Notes: generated by a model not told the origin, from the letters alone. A stretch of DNA of 64,000 bases from Haloprofundus salilacus (GCF_020150815.1 NZ_CP083723.1:2604001-2668000); one strand, 5' to 3'. Positions 24,943-34,564 are shown, counted from the first letter of the stretch. Numbers and translations are program-made.

Positions 24943-25041
24943 AACGCGTGAGAGTTGGGGGGCCGACAGTAAGAATATTATCCGCACTGCGCGCTCGACG
25001 GGGCGAGGAGAGGGAGTACGAACGGTCGCGAACGCGGCGAC

Positions 25042-25848
25042 TCAGTAGAGTACGTGGCGCGTGTCGTACGACCCGAGGCGGCGCACCCATCCGTTCTTCG
25101 CGATCTCCTCGACGTCGGCGACGGCCTCCTTCGCGCGCTCCTCGTACAGACCGGCCTCGAAGTCGATGTGGAACAGATAGTCGCCCAGGCGGTTGCCGCT
25201 CGGACGCGACTCGATGCGTGAGAGGTTGATATCCCGCTCGGCGAACGCTTCGAGCAGTTCGAGCAACAGTCCGGGGTAGTTCGCGTTCGGGTAGACGATG
25301 AGCGAGGTTTTGCCGCCCGCCTCCGAGCGCTCCTCAACGGGGGCGACGACCAGAAACCGCGTCGCGTTCGAGGAGCGGTCCTGGATATCCTCGGCGAGCA
25401 CGCGGAGGTCGGACCCAGCCGTGTCGGGGTGGGCGATACCAGCGACGTGGGGGTCGTCGCGGGCGCGTTCGACGCCGCGGGCGGTGCTGGCGACGGCCTC
25501 CAGTGACACGTCCGGATAGTTCTCTTCGAGATAGGTGCGGCACTGCGCGAGCGCCTGCGAGTGGCTGGCGACCGCGTCGAACGACTCGCCCTGCGCGACC
25601 AGCGCATGGCGAATCGGCGTGATGAGTTCGCCGACGACGCTCACCTCGCGCTCGGCGAGAGAGTCGAGGCTCTCGGTGACGCTGCCTTCGATGCTGTTCT
25701 CGATGGGGACGACGCCGCGGCGGAACTCGCCGTCGGCGACGGCGTCGACGATGCTTGCGACCGACTCGCGAAACTCCACGTCGTCGGCGACGGCGCTGGC
25801 GGCGCGATGCGAGTACGTCCCCGCGGGACCGAGGGTGACTGCCTGCAT
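25042..25848 (-). CDS. pheA: prephenate dehydratase
   Basis: A 268-residue monofunctional prephenate dehydratase converting prephenate to phenylpyruvate in phenylalanine synthesis. The N-terminus LGPAGTYSHRAAS is the family signature. The catalytic region contains NATRFLVV (the TRF motif). A C-terminal ACT domain (about residues 185-265) has GLLLELLEAF and the ESRPSG motif that binds phenylalanine for feedback control. It lies 63 bp from hisH on the same strand. Confidence 0.95.
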   Translation of the reverse strand: MQAVTLGPAGTYSHRAASAVADDVEFRESVASIVDAVADGEFRRGVVPIENSIEGSVTESLDSLAEREVSVVGELITPIRHALVAQGESFDAVASHSQALAQCRTYLEENYPDVSLEAVASTARGVERARDDPHVAGIAHPDTAGSDLRVLAEDIQDRSSNATRFLVVAPVEERSEAGGKTSLIVYPNANYPGLLLELLEAFAERDINLSRIESRPSGNRLGDYLFHIDFEAGLYEERAKEAVADVEEIAKNGWVRRLGSYDTRHVLY

Positions 25849-25911
25849 TGCCGGTTCGTTGTCGCGAACGGGGGAAAAACGCGTCGGGTGCGACAGAACG
25901 GACTGTCCGGA

Positions 25912-26577
25912 TTACCGCTCGGCGCAGAACTCGACGAAATTCCGCAGGATGCGAAGCCCCGTCTCGCCGCTCTTCTCGGGGTGGAACTGCGTGCCGAAGA
26001 CGGTGCCGTCCTCGTTTGCGACGACAGCCGGGAACTCGACGCCGTAGTCGGTGGTGGCGATGACGGCATCGTCGTCTTCGGGAACCGCGTAGTACGAGTG
26101 GACGAAGTAGGCGTGTTCGCCATTCACGCCCTCGACGAGCGGGTGGTCGCGCTCGACGGAGAGTTCGTTCCAGCCCATGTGCGGTACCTTTTGACCCTCG
26201 GAGAAGCGGACGTTCGTGCCGGGGATGAAGCCGAGTCCCTCCACGTCGCCCTCGCCGGCGTGTTCGGCCTCCTCGCTCGTCGTCAGCAGCATCTGCATCC
26301 CGAGGCAGATTCCGAAGATGGGTTGGCTGCGCTCTTCTGCCGCCTCCAGCGCCTCCCTGTACGGGTCGGCGTTCTCCATCCCCTCGCGGAACGCGCCCAC
26401 ACCGGGGAGGACGATGCCGTCGGCATCGGCAAATGTGTCAGTATCGTCGGTGACGGTCACGTCTGCGCCCGCACGTTCGAGGCCGCGAACGGCGCTACGG
26501 AGATTTCCGAGGCCGTAGTCGACGACCACGATGGAGGCAAGCGCCTCCTCTGCGGGCGTCGGCGATGTCGTACTCAT
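25912..26577 (-). CDS. hisH: imidazole glycerol phosphate synthase, glutaminase subunit
   Basis: A 221-residue class I glutamine amidotransferase that feeds ammonia to HisF in histidine synthesis. The start of the fold is VDYGLGNLRSAVRGL. The nucleophile Cys is in FGICLGMQML, and the His and Glu of the triad are in GTQFHPEKSG. The first about 15 residues are a short extension before the core. hisF is not in this window, but hisE is at 32949, so his genes are scattered as usual in haloarchaea. Confidence 0.95.
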   Translation of the reverse strand: MSTTSPTPAEEALASIVVVDYGLGNLRSAVRGLERAGADVTVTDDTDTFADADGIVLPGVGAFREGMENADPYREALEAAEERSQPIFGICLGMQMLLTTSEEAEHAGEGDVEGLGFIPGTNVRFSEGQKVPHMGWNELSVERDHPLVEGVNGEHAYFVHSYYAVPEDDDAVIATTDYGVEFPAVVANEDGTVFGTQFHPEKSGETGLRILRNFVEFCAER

Positions 26578-26807
26578 GCGCGAAGGTAGGTGACCCAGCG
26601 TCCAAGTGTGTTTCCGTCCGGGCGAACATGACCGTCTCGGAGACGGAGAGCGAAGCGCGGAGAAACCGAGAGGAGGGAGAAGAGAGAAGTGGAGAGGAGA
26701 GACGAGAGAAACGAGAGAGCGCCGACGAGCGCGTTACTTCATTAGCGACTCGGCCATCCGGCGCAGGAAGCCCAGAAGCAGTTCGATGGGAACTGCGACC
26801 GGTTCCG

Positions 26808-27416
26808 TTAGAACTCGCCGAGATTCGACTGTCCGGTTTCGCCGTCGCGCGCCCCCGCGATGTCGGCGGCGCGGGCGATGACCGACTCGAACGTCTCCTT
26901 TTGACTTCGGTCGTACAGCGTCGCCGCGGGGTGGACCGAGATGAGCACGCGGTACGGTCGGTCGCCGAATCGCACTTCCTCGATCTCCCCCGCCTCCTTC
27001 GTGACCGACGCCGAGCGGTCCAGCAGGTGCTCGGTGGGAACCTTCCCCAGCGTCACCACGAGGTCCGGGTCGACGCGTTTTATCTCCGTATCGAGGTAGG
27101 CGCGGCAGTTCGCCAGTTCCGCCTTCGAGGGGTCGCGATTCTCCGGCGGCCGACAGCGGACGCAGTTCGTGATTCGAACGTCTGCGCGCGCGAGGCCCAC
27201 GTCGCGGAGCGCGTCGTCGAGGACGCTCCCCGAGCGGCCGACGAACGGCTCGCCCTGCTCGTCCTCCCGTTGGCCCGGCGCCTCGCCGACGAAGAGGATG
27301 TCGGCGTCTTCGGGACCGCTACCGTTGACGATTCGACTGCGAGAGTCGACGAGCGCCGAACAACGCGTACACGCTTCGACGCACAGTCCGTCCATCTGTG
27401 CTCGTTCGTCGTCCAT
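26808..27416 (-). CDS. uracil-DNA glycosylase, iron-sulfur family (family 4)
   Basis: A 202-residue base-excision-repair enzyme. The active-site motif is GEAPGQREDEQGEPFVGRSG (about residues 44-63). The second motif is near ISVHPAA at the C-terminal side. Cysteines 16, 19, 88 and 104 fit the C-x2-C ... C-x15-C pattern that binds the 4Fe-4S cluster of family 4 enzymes. It removes uracil from DNA; with high-GC DNA, cytosine deamination makes this enzyme important. Confidence 0.93.
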   Translation of the reverse strand: MDDERAQMDGLCVEACTRCSALVDSRSRIVNGSGPEDADILFVGEAPGQREDEQGEPFVGRSGSVLDDALRDVGLARADVRITNCVRCRPPENRDPSKAELANCRAYLDTEIKRVDPDLVVTLGKVPTEHLLDRSASVTKEAGEIEEVRFGDRPYRVLISVHPAATLYDRSQKETFESVIARAADIAGARDGETGQSNLGEF

Positions 27417-27472
27417 ACGATACGTGCCGAACGGCAGCGGCTTAACTGTCGTCAGTTACCGCCGACCGATGC

Positions 27473-28027
27473 TCAGTCGGCACTCCACTGACGCGCCGCG
27501 CGCGCGGCGAGACGCGCGACCCGCACCGGTTCGGGTCGGCCGCCGTCGAGCGTGAACTCGCGGACGGTCGCGTCGGCTTCGTCGTCGTCGCACCCTACAG
27601 CCCTGACGAACAGCGTCTCGCCGTCGACGTCGACGCGGCGACGCGGCGGCTGAGCGCGGTAGAGACGCCGACGTTCGCCGAGGTCGTCTCCCGAAAAATG
27701 AGTTCGGAGCGCGTTGTCCAGTCCGGGACTCCGCTCGAACGAGACCGACAGCACCGGGCGGTCGACGCCGGCGTGAACCGCCCGGAGGTCGACCACGTTG
27801 AACCACGCGGGCGCGATACCTGCGAGGAGGAGAACCCGAACGTCCTCTCTGCCGAGCGAGTCGAACAGCGAGACGACGGCGGCCGTCGCGTCCGTCCCGC
27901 CGACCGTACAGGTCTCGAACGCGACGCCGTCGACGACGCCGTCGGCGCGGACGACGACGCCGCCGATGACGCTCGCGTCGTCGCCGTCGGAGAAGGCGAC
28001 GCCAAGCGCTCGTGCGCCCGCCTTCAC
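27473..28027 (-). CDS. DUF99 family protein
   Basis: A 184-residue protein of the archaeal DUF99 family, with GVAFSDGDDASVIGGVVVRADG at the start and the core LLLAGIAPAWFNVVD then RPVLSVSFERSPG. Some DUF99 members have been linked to endonuclease activity on damaged DNA; I do not assign a function. Translation probably begins with GTG at 28025-28027, which overlaps the stop of the upstream DUF5786-like gene (GTGA), so the two are coupled. Confidence 0.85.
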   Translation of the reverse strand: MKAGARALGVAFSDGDDASVIGGVVVRADGVVDGVAFETCTVGGTDATAAVVSLFDSLGREDVRVLLLAGIAPAWFNVVDLRAVHAGVDRPVLSVSFERSPGLDNALRTHFSGDDLGERRRLYRAQPPRRRVDVDGETLFVRAVGCDDDEADATVREFTLDGGRPEPVRVARLAARAARQWSAD

Positions 28028-28200
28028 TCGTTCTTTATGTCCTTCAGCGTGTTCAGAAGTTCCTCGTTCGACGCACCGATTTCGAACTCCACGCTCCCCT
28101 TGTGGTTGTTTTCACTGGTCGCGACGCCGTCCTCTTCGTCGAAGTCGGTGCTGTACTCCTGGTTCTCCTGTTCGGATTCATCGTAGCTCCCAAAGCCCAT
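28024..28200 (-). CDS. small acidic DUF5786-like protein
   Basis: A 58-residue, strongly acidic protein (MGFGSYDESEQENQEYSTDF opening; ends LLNTLKDIKNE). The pattern of a charged N-terminal half and a C-terminal segment VEFEIGASNEELLNTLKDIK matches haloarchaeal DUF5786 proteins as I recall them. The stop TGA overlaps the GTG start of the DUF99 gene by 4 nt, strong evidence for a real translated gene. Function unknown. Confidence 0.8.
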   Translation of the reverse strand: MGFGSYDESEQENQEYSTDFDEEDGVATSENNHKGSVEFEIGASNEELLNTLKDIKNE

Positions 28201-28242
28201 ACACGTAAACCTTGCCGATTCACACGGAAAAAGCTCTCGGAA

Positions 28243-28259
28243 TCATTGAGACACAATGA
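28243..28259. repeat. inverted repeat TCATTG-N5-CAATGA
   Basis: A 6-bp inverted repeat with a 5-nt spacer in the 110-bp region between the divergent DUF5786 and MBL genes. Possible operator; no other support. Confidence 0.25.
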
Positions 28260-28310
28260 CAAACACGCCGCATCCACGGCTGTTTTCACCGTCCGAACCC
28301 AGGAGCCTGT

Positions 28311-28958
28311 ATGGAACCGATATGCGTCACCGCAGACGCCGAGGAGTTCACCTGTAACGCGTACCTCGTCCTCGGCGAGCACACGACGCTCGTCGACGCG
28401 GGGACGATGCCAGGCGTAGTCGACGTGATTCGGGAACACACCGACGAACTCGACGCCGTCGTGCTCACCCACCAGCACACCGACCACATCGGTGAACTCA
28501 ACGCCGTCCTCGACGCGTTCGACGCCGACCTCTACGCCCACGGCGACCACCCGCGGCGGACGCACGCGCTCGAACCCGACGAGACTGTCCCTATCGGCGA
28601 CGAGATAGCGGAAGTCGTGTACACGCCGGGTCACGCCACCGACCACGTCTCGCTCGTCACCGAGACGAAACTGTACAGCGGTGACGTGGTCGTCTACAAC
28701 GATGGCGCGTTCGACGACGGCAGCTTCGGACGCACCGACATGGCCGGGCAGTCCCGCGAGCGACTCATCGAGAGCCTCCACGACCTCCTCGAGTATCTCC
28801 CCGAAACGGTGACGGGGATGTACCCCGGCCACGGCGACGTCTTCGAGGCGAGCGAGGCCGGTGGCGACGCCGAGGACGACGGAGACACCGTCCGCGACGT
28901 GGTCGAACGCGCGCTCGAACGGGCCGAGCGACGCAAACCGAAGTACCCCGAGCAGTAA
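28311..28958 (+). CDS. MBL-fold metallo-hydrolase
   Basis: A 215-residue metallo-beta-lactamase-fold hydrolase. The metal-binding motif is THQHTDHIGE (H-x-H-x-D-H). Later ligands are in TPGHATDHVS, LYSGDVVVYN and YPGHGDVFE. The glyoxalase-II-like pattern suggests thioester or ester hydrolysis, but the substrate is not evident. The C-terminus is a charged helix (RDVVERALERAERRKPKYPE). It is divergent from the DUF5786-DUF99 pair. Confidence 0.9.
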   Translation: MEPICVTADAEEFTCNAYLVLGEHTTLVDAGTMPGVVDVIREHTDELDAVVLTHQHTDHIGELNAVLDAFDADLYAHGDHPRRTHALEPDETVPIGDEIAEVVYTPGHATDHVSLVTETKLYSGDVVVYNDGAFDDGSFGRTDMAGQSRERLIESLHDLLEYLPETVTGMYPGHGDVFEASEAGGDAEDDGDTVRDVVERALERAERRKPKYPEQ

Positions 28959-29006
28959 GTACGTCGCGAAGCGGGGAGTTATGTCGTCCGCGGGCCACTA
29001 CAGCGC

Positions 29007-29372
29007 ATGGCGACCACGACGACCCGCCGCGTCGACGCCGCGCCGCTGACTCGACTCCACTACGTGGGCGTCGCGCTGGCCGCCGTCACGGGCGTCGTCC
29101 ACCTCGTCCTCGGGATTTCGAACCTCGCGAGTACGCTCGGGGTCCTGTTCGTCCTCGCCGGAGCCGGCTACGTCGGCGGCGTCGTGCTCCTGGTTCGAGG
29201 CGTTCGTCGGCCGCCGCTGTATCTCGCCGGTATCGGCTTCACCGTCGTCCAACTCATCGCCTACGTCGTACTCAACGCCGGGAACCTGTTCAGCCCGGTC
29301 GCTGTCGTCGACAAAGCGGCGCAGTTGCTTCTCGTCGGGGTACTTGTCACGCTGTACAGAAAGGAGACTTGA
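29007..29372 (+). CDS. four-helix membrane protein of DUF7475 type or similar
   Basis: A 121-residue protein with four clear helices: residues about 18-38 ([20 protein letters not shown]), 42-62, 69-90 and 97-115. The first helix carries a His-containing VVHLVLG segment common to a family of small haloarchaeal membrane proteins. Ends in basic YRKET. Convergent with rpl40e. Function unknown. Confidence 0.75.
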   Translation: MATTTTRRVDAAPLTRLHYVGVALAAVTGVVHLVLGISNLASTLGVLFVLAGAGYVGGVVLLVRGVRRPPLYLAGIGFTVVQLIAYVVLNAGNLFSPVAVVDKAAQLLLVGVLVTLYRKET

Positions 29373-29376
29373 GGTA

Positions 29377-29526
29377 TCAGGCGTTGCGCGGTTCCTTCGA
29401 CTTCGGGCGAAGGTGCTTGTAGCCACACTTGCGGCAGAAGTCGCTTCGCTTCGGGTTTCGGGCGTTACAGCGCATGCAGATCTGTTTTTCCAGCGTTCGG
29501 TTGACGGCGTGCTCGAATTTAGGCAT
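29377..29526 (-). CDS. rpl40e: 50S ribosomal protein L40e
   Basis: A 49-residue zinc-binding ribosomal protein starting [20 protein letters not shown]. Two zinc pairs are visible, CMRC (Cys17, Cys20) and CRKC (Cys31, Cys34), separated by a basic stretch [10 protein letters not shown]. Length and sequence match archaeal L40e. It is a component of the large ribosomal subunit. Confidence 0.95.
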   Translation of the reverse strand: MPKFEHAVNRTLEKQICMRCNARNPKRSDFCRKCGYKHLRPKSKEPRNA

Positions 29527-29709
29527 GCCACGTGCTTCCGGTGCGAGTCGTATAACGCTTGCGAGAACGGGGCGGAGCGCCGACTGTCGAACGCCGCGAC
29601 TTCGGACCGTCGTCGACGGATACGATGGACACTGATGGACACGACGGGCGCCGACGGCTGTCGCTCGTCGAACCGACTGCCCGCGCGAAAATCGGTCGAG
29701 TGCCGTGCG

Positions 29710-29976
29710 TTACGCGCCCGCTTCCTGCAGCGCCGCCTCGATGTCCTCGCGCTGGGTGACGCCGACGAACCGGTCGACGACGCCGTCGTCGTTCTCAACG
29801 ACGAGCGTCGGCAGCGAGCGGACCTGATACTGGTTCGCGACGTCCTGTTCCTCGTCGACGTTGACCTTCTCGAAGTCGACATCGCCGTAGTCGGCCTCCA
29901 GCTCTTCGAGAATCGGGTCCTGCGTCTTGCACGGGCCGCACCAGTCCGCATAGAAGTCCTTGAGTCGAACAGTCAT
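29710..29976 (-). CDS. thioredoxin
   Basis: An 88-residue thioredoxin with the redox-active WCGPC at residues 12-16, the cis-Pro segment SLPTLVVE and [13 protein letters not shown] at the end. It is short for a thioredoxin because the first beta strand and helix of the classical fold are missing, as in many archaeal/glutaredoxin-like small thioredoxins. Cytoplasmic dithiol-disulfide exchange. Confidence 0.93.
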   Translation of the reverse strand: MTVRLKDFYADWCGPCKTQDPILEELEADYGDVDFEKVNVDEEQDVANQYQVRSLPTLVVENDDGVVDRFVGVTQREDIEAALQEAGA

Positions 29977-30129
29977 GGTTTCCCGACACGGGGTTACCTA
30001 TCGCCCTGCATAAGAGTTTCTCACCTGTTCGCCGACCGTACCAGAGCGGAGCGACGCGACGTATCGGACGCACGACCGGTCGGCGTGCGAGTCGAAAAGT
30101 TTACGCAGGGGACAGACAGAGGTGCCCCC

Positions 30130-30291
30130 ATGAGCAAGGGAGACAACAGCGGCGGCCTGATGTCGAGTGCGGGTCTCGTCCGCTACTTCGACGCCGAGGA
30201 CCGAAACGCCATCCGGATGAACCCCAAGACGGTGGTGGCGTTCGGTCTGCTGTTCGGTATCGGCGTCCTCGTGTTGAACCTCGTCGCGTAG
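30130..30291 (+). CDS. preprotein translocase subunit Sec61-beta
   Basis: A 53-residue protein beginning [20 protein letters not shown], with the conserved N-terminal [11 protein letters not shown] followed by a single transmembrane helix (about residues 33-53, [19 protein letters not shown]). This is the archaeal Sec61-beta (SecG-equivalent) of the SecYE translocon. The ATG at 30130 is the only sensible start. pdxT follows 41 bp downstream. Confidence 0.93.
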   Translation: MSKGDNSGGLMSSAGLVRYFDAEDRNAIRMNPKTVVAFGLLFGIGVLVLNLVA

Positions 30292-30332
30292 ACAACGCGT
30301 CCTTTTTCCGCGACACCCCCTAACCAGAGCGC

Positions 30333-30932
30333 ATGCTCACCGCAGGCGTCGTCGCCGTCCAAGGCGACGTGTCCGAACACGCCCGCGCCGTCGAACGCGC
30401 CGCCCGCGCCCACGGCGAAAAGGCGGAACTCGTCGAGATACGCCACGCCGGCATCGTCCCCGACTGCGACGTACTGCTCATGCCCGGCGGCGAGTCGACG
30501 ACTATCTCGCGGCTGCTCCGCCGCGAAGGCATCGACGAGGAGATTCGCGCCCACGTCGTCGCCGGGAAACCCGTCCTCGCCACCTGTGCGGGTCTCATCG
30601 TCGCCGCCCGCGATGCGAAGGACGAACGCGTCCATAACCTCGATATTCTCGACGTGACCGTCGACCGCAACGCGTTCGGCCGCCAGAAGGACAGTTTCGA
30701 GGCACCGCTCGAGGTCGACGGTCTCGACGACCCCTTCCCTGCAGTTTTCATTCGCGCGCCGCTCGTCGACGACGTGGGCGACGACGTGTCGGTGCTCGCG
30801 CGGTGGGACGGCACGCCCGTCGCGGTCAAGCAGGGGCCGGTCGTCGCCACCTCCTTTCATCCGGAACTGACCGAGGACGGTCGTCTCCATCGACTGGCGT
30901 TCTTCGAGCAGGCGGCGGCGGCGTCGCGGTAA
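30333..30932 (+). CDS. pdxT: pyridoxal 5'-phosphate synthase glutaminase subunit
   Basis: A 199-residue glutaminase that supplies ammonia to PdxS for vitamin B6 synthesis. Characteristic segments are GVVAVQGDVSEHARA, LLMPGGESTTISRLL, the nucleophile Cys in LATCAGLIVAARD, and the His of the triad in ATSFHPELTED. pdxS is not in this window. Confidence 0.96.
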   Translation: MLTAGVVAVQGDVSEHARAVERAARAHGEKAELVEIRHAGIVPDCDVLLMPGGESTTISRLLRREGIDEEIRAHVVAGKPVLATCAGLIVAARDAKDERVHNLDILDVTVDRNAFGRQKDSFEAPLEVDGLDDPFPAVFIRAPLVDDVGDDVSVLARWDGTPVAVKQGPVVATSFHPELTEDGRLHRLAFFEQAAAASR

Positions 30933-30998
30933 GGAGACGTGGGAGGAATCTCAGCCGATACGACACTTTATTTGCAGCGGGTGTGTCTGCGCTGATAC

Positions 30999-32867
30999 AT
31001 GTCGGGCGAGACGTTGCTGGAGGAGTTGGTGAGCCTTCCCGAGATAACCAGACAGAGCGCCTCGCCGGATGGCGAGCGCGTCGCCTTCTACTACAACGGC
31101 ACGGGTCGCAACGAGATTTTCGTCCTCGACGTCGACACCGGCGAGGCCGAGCAGTGGACCGACGGTGACGCTCCCCGGCAGACGTGGTGGCCGCTCTCGT
31201 GGTCAGCCGACGGCGAGCGAGTGTTCTTCCACCTTGACGCCGACGGCGACGAACAGAACGACATCTACGCGCTCGAAAGCGACGGGACGACCGAACCCGT
31301 CGTCGAAACCGAGGGTCAGACCAACCTCCACGCGGTCGGCGACGACGGCGAGACGCTGCTGGTCGCCTCGAACTACGAGGAACAGATGGACCTCTACCGT
31401 CACAACCTCTTGAGCGGCAAGATGGAGAAGGTCACCGACCACGACCAAGTCTGGGAGTCCTGTCTCTCGCGTGACTGCGAGCGTGTCGCTTACGCCGCGA
31501 ACGAGTCCGACGACGCCGACAACCGAGACACATATCTGGTCGGCGTCGACGGATCGAAGCGGAAAAGGCTTGACGTCGGCGTCGTGGGGTCACATACAGA
31601 CCCCGCCGACTGGGGACCCGACGGCGACCGGCTACTGATTGCCGACAACAGCGAGGATTTCGGTCGCTGCGGCGTCTACGACCTTACGTCCGGCGAGGTC
31701 CGGTGGTACGGTGACCTCGAATACGAGGAGTCGCCCGCGTGTTTCACTGCAGATAGCACGCGATTTCTCGCCGAGCGCGTCCGCGGCGCCACTGTCGTCC
31801 CGGTAGTGTACGACGTTGAAACCGGCAACAGTTTCGAGTGCCCGCTCACCAACGGCGTCGCTGAGTTCGGATGGCGGAGCACGAACCTGCTCATGGACGA
31901 CCGGGCACTCCTCTCGTACACGACGCCGGTCCGCCAGAGAGAACTCGTCGCCTACGACCTCGATACGAACGACACCGAGACGCTGTTCCAACCCGATACC
32001 GGCCGCTTCTCTACCGACGACTTCGTCGACGCCGAATACCTCACCGTTGAGTCCGACGGCGTCCCCGAGACGCGACAGGCGGCCGTCGAACACGACCCCT
32101 ACGAGACGCTCGAAATTGAGGCGCTGTTCTACGACTCCGGGCAGTGCCCCTCTGCGCTTCTGGTCAACCCCCACGGCGGCCCCCGTCGCGCCGATCAAAA
32201 GGCGTTCCACTACCGGACGCAGTACCTGCTCTCTCATGGATATTCGATTCTGCAAGTGAACTTCCGCGGGTCGAGTGGACGCGGCCGCGAGTTCGCCCGG
32301 AAGCTCGTCGGCGACTTTGGTGGGGCCGAGCAAGGCGACATCGCCACTGTCACCGAACACGTACTCGAAACGCGCGACTGGCTCGACGGGAATCGCGTCT
32401 GCGTCTTCGGCGGATCGTTCGGGGGCTACTCGACGTATTGGCAGATAGTCCAGTATCCGGACCTCTATGCGGCCGCAGCACCAGTCGTCGGCTACACCGA
32501 CCTCGAATTGATGTACGAGGAGGCGATGCCGCAGTTCCGAACCGGGTTCATGCAGAAGTATCTCGGCACGCCCGAGGAGAATCCAGAACTCTATCGTGAG
32601 CGGAGTCCCGTCACGCACGCCGAAAACCTCGAAGCGCCGCTGTTGATGGCCCACGGAGTAAACGACCGCCGCGTCCCTGTCTCGCAGGCGCGCGTCTTCC
32701 GCAACACGCTGAGAGAACACGGCTATGAGGAGGGCGAGAAGGGAGAATTCGAGTACCACGAACTCGGCGAACGTGGCCACAACACTGCCGACATGAACCA
32801 GCGACAGTACACCCTCCGACTGCTCGAATCGTTTCTGAACCGCCGTCTCAGTACATCGGAGATCTAA
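30999..32867 (+). CDS. S9 family (prolyl oligopeptidase-type) peptidase
   Basis: A 622-residue serine peptidase. Residues about 20-370 form a beta-propeller with repeated strand pairs such as SPDGERVAFYYNG and LSRDCERVAYAAN. Residues about 380-620 are an alpha/beta-hydrolase domain with nucleophile FGGSFGGYST, the acid in GVNDRRVPV and His in GERGHNT. No signal peptide is visible, so it is probably cytoplasmic and trims oligopeptides. The codon use is slightly richer in A/T than its neighbours in places (for example GAATATCTCGG-like stretches), but there is no clear break. Confidence 0.93.
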   Translation: MSGETLLEELVSLPEITRQSASPDGERVAFYYNGTGRNEIFVLDVDTGEAEQWTDGDAPRQTWWPLSWSADGERVFFHLDADGDEQNDIYALESDGTTEPVVETEGQTNLHAVGDDGETLLVASNYEEQMDLYRHNLLSGKMEKVTDHDQVWESCLSRDCERVAYAANESDDADNRDTYLVGVDGSKRKRLDVGVVGSHTDPADWGPDGDRLLIADNSEDFGRCGVYDLTSGEVRWYGDLEYEESPACFTADSTRFLAERVRGATVVPVVYDVETGNSFECPLTNGVAEFGWRSTNLLMDDRALLSYTTPVRQRELVAYDLDTNDTETLFQPDTGRFSTDDFVDAEYLTVESDGVPETRQAAVEHDPYETLEIEALFYDSGQCPSALLVNPHGGPRRADQKAFHYRTQYLLSHGYSILQVNFRGSSGRGREFARKLVGDFGGAEQGDIATVTEHVLETRDWLDGNRVCVFGGSFGGYSTYWQIVQYPDLYAAAAPVVGYTDLELMYEEAMPQFRTGFMQKYLGTPEENPELYRERSPVTHAENLEAPLLMAHGVNDRRVPVSQARVFRNTLREHGYEEGEKGEFEYHELGERGHNTADMNQRQYTLRLLESFLNRRLSTSEI

Positions 32868-32948
32868 TCCGAGGCAGCCACCCGACGCGGACCTCTGTGC
32901 CACCGACGAAACGCACGCTTTTCACCGTCGGCGCGCGTCCGGCCCGAT

Positions 32949-33272
32949 ATGAGCGATACGGAGCCGGAGACGGACGCGGTCGACCCCGACGACATCCTCG
33001 ACGACCTGTTCGCGCTCGTCGAACAGCGCAAGGAGGAACTCCCCGAGGGTTCCTACACGACGTCGCTTTTCACCCACGAGAAGGGTGAAAACGCCGTTCT
33101 CGAAAAGCTCGGCGAGGAGTCGACGGAGATCGTTCTCGCGGCGAAAGACGACGACAGAGAGGAGTTGGCCCACGAGAGCGCCGACTTCGTCTACCACCTG
33201 TTCGTGCTGCTGTCGATGAAGGAGATGACGCTCGACGACCTGCGGGCGGAACTCGCGGCCCGATTCGGCTGA
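32949..33272 (+). CDS. hisE: phosphoribosyl-ATP pyrophosphatase
   Basis: A 107-residue all-helical MazG-like enzyme that hydrolyses phosphoribosyl-ATP to phosphoribosyl-AMP in histidine synthesis. Signature segments are SYTTSLFTHEKGENAVLEKL, GEESTEIVLAAKDDD and the metal-binding ESADFVYHLFVLL. About 20 extra acidic residues precede the core, a common haloarchaeal feature. Confidence 0.96.
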   Translation: MSDTEPETDAVDPDDILDDLFALVEQRKEELPEGSYTTSLFTHEKGENAVLEKLGEESTEIVLAAKDDDREELAHESADFVYHLFVLLSMKEMTLDDLRAELAARFG

Positions 33273-33298
33273 GCGAGAGCAGTGCGAACAGAAAGCGG

Positions 33299-33709
33299 TC
33301 AGTCGGAGACGAACTGCGCCAACTGTGGCTGTCGCCGGTCGACGTCGAAGTGCGGTTGGACCGACCCCGCGGCGGCGATGCGGTCGAGCGTCAGCATCGG
33401 GTCGCCGCCTGCGCGTTCGGTTTCGGCATACAGCGCCTCGATAGCGGCGCGTTCGAGCGCGAGCGAGTCGAGTTTTCCGAGCAGGAGCGCGAAGGCGACG
33501 CCCGCGCGACCGTCGGGAAACGAATCGAGCACGTGAGAGAAGTCGGCGGCCTCGGGTGGAGCGACCGAGTCGCCGGATAACTCGGTCGGTTGGGTCCGCA
33601 GACAGACCGTACAGAGGTCGACGGCGTCGCTACGCTCGGGTGCGTACTCGCGGAGCTCCTCGGGGACGGCGAAAGAGACCGTTGCCGATTCGCAACTCGA
33701 ACAGACCAT
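33299..33709 (-). CDS. DUF6276-like zinc-ribbon-containing protein
   Basis: A 136-residue protein with an N-terminal CSSC pair (Cys3, Cys6) and a later CTVC pair near residue 35, which together could form a zinc ribbon. It is followed by a conserved helical part with GRAGVAFALLLGKLDSLALE. I recall this as the haloarchaeal DUF6276 family; no function is known. Convergent with hisE. Confidence 0.75.
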   Translation of the reverse strand: MVCSSCESATVSFAVPEELREYAPERSDAVDLCTVCLRTQPTELSGDSVAPPEAADFSHVLDSFPDGRAGVAFALLLGKLDSLALERAAIEALYAETERAGGDPMLTLDRIAAAGSVQPHFDVDRRQPQLAQFVSD

Positions 33710-33871
33710 ACTCGAGTGAAGGGCGCGGACCCCGAAAAACGCGCGGCTCCCGGCATTCGAGACGAGTCGCCGTCGCGTGATTTCCGGGAGACGATGGGCG
33801 GACTACGCAGATGCATCGCTGGCGGGCGAGAGAATAGAGAGGAGAAAAGTGAGATATGCGTGCGTCGGCGC

Positions 33872-34564
33872 TCAATCGGCCGTGACCGTCTCGGGCTCTT
33901 TGGCGGCGGCTTCTTCGGCTTCCCGCTCGGCTTTCTCCTCCTCTTCCTTCTTGGCCTTGATCTTCTTCATGCGGAAGATTTCCTCGCGCTCCTGCTCTTC
34001 GAGTTTCTGCTCGATGTACTCCTGACCCTCGTAGAGGTCCGGAAGCACCTTGAACTCCAGTGCGTTGACGCGGCGCTTCGTCGTCTCGATCTCGTGGAGC
34101 ATCTTCTTCATCGCCGTCTCGACCTCGGCGGCGAGGATGATGGATTCGAGCAGTTCCTCGTAGGCGTCGGCGGCCTCGTCGATGCGCGCCGAGGAGCCGA
34201 GCAGGCCGTAGCCGCGCTGGTCGAGGCTCTTTCTCACTCGGCTGGACTCGATCTGGGGGACGACGACACCCATGATGTTCTTCGACTGCGTCGTGATCTC
34301 GGGGTGCTCCTTCAGCGCCGCGGCCGCGCCGCGGACGGCGACGTCTCCCTCCATCGCGCGCGCCATGTTGATCTTGTGCTGGGCGCGCTCGTAGTCGTCG
34401 GACAGGCCCGACCGCACGTCCTGCGCTTGGTCGAGGATGTCCATGAACTCCATGATGAGGCCGTCGCGCTTCTGTTCGAGCGTGTCGTGACCGCGCTCGG
34501 AGAGTTCGATGCGGTCCTCGATCTCCATGAGGTTCTTGCGGGTCGGTTTGACGTCTTCGGCCAT
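33872..34564 (-). CDS. atpD: A-type ATP synthase subunit D
   Basis: A 230-residue long coiled-coil central-stalk subunit. The opening [20 protein letters not shown] and the C-terminal arm [19 protein letters not shown] are the family signatures. It is followed by an Ala/Glu-rich tail. It rotates inside the A3B3 head, coupling proton flow to ATP synthesis. It is separated from atpB by 127 bp, the second gap in an otherwise tight operon. Confidence 0.95.
   Translation of the reverse strand: MAEDVKPTRKNLMEIEDRIELSERGHDTLEQKRDGLIMEFMDILDQAQDVRSGLSDDYERAQHKINMARAMEGDVAVRGAAAALKEHPEITTQSKNIMGVVVPQIESSRVRKSLDQRGYGLLGSSARIDEAADAYEELLESIILAAEVETAMKKMLHEIETTKRRVNALEFKVLPDLYEGQEYIEQKLEEQEREEIFRMKKIKAKKEEEEKAEREAEEAAAKEPETVTAD

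Noticed and set aside
26734-26811. In-frame minus-strand peptide ending VPIELLLGFLRRMAESLMK just after the uracil-DNA glycosylase gene
   Set aside because: It looks like a real small-protein tail, but no ATG, GTG or TTG opens the frame before it enters the glycosylase gene, so I cannot support a gene.
28243-28259. Treating the short inverted repeat as a proven operator
   Set aside because: Six-base arms with a five-base spacer occur often by chance; kept only as a low-confidence repeat.
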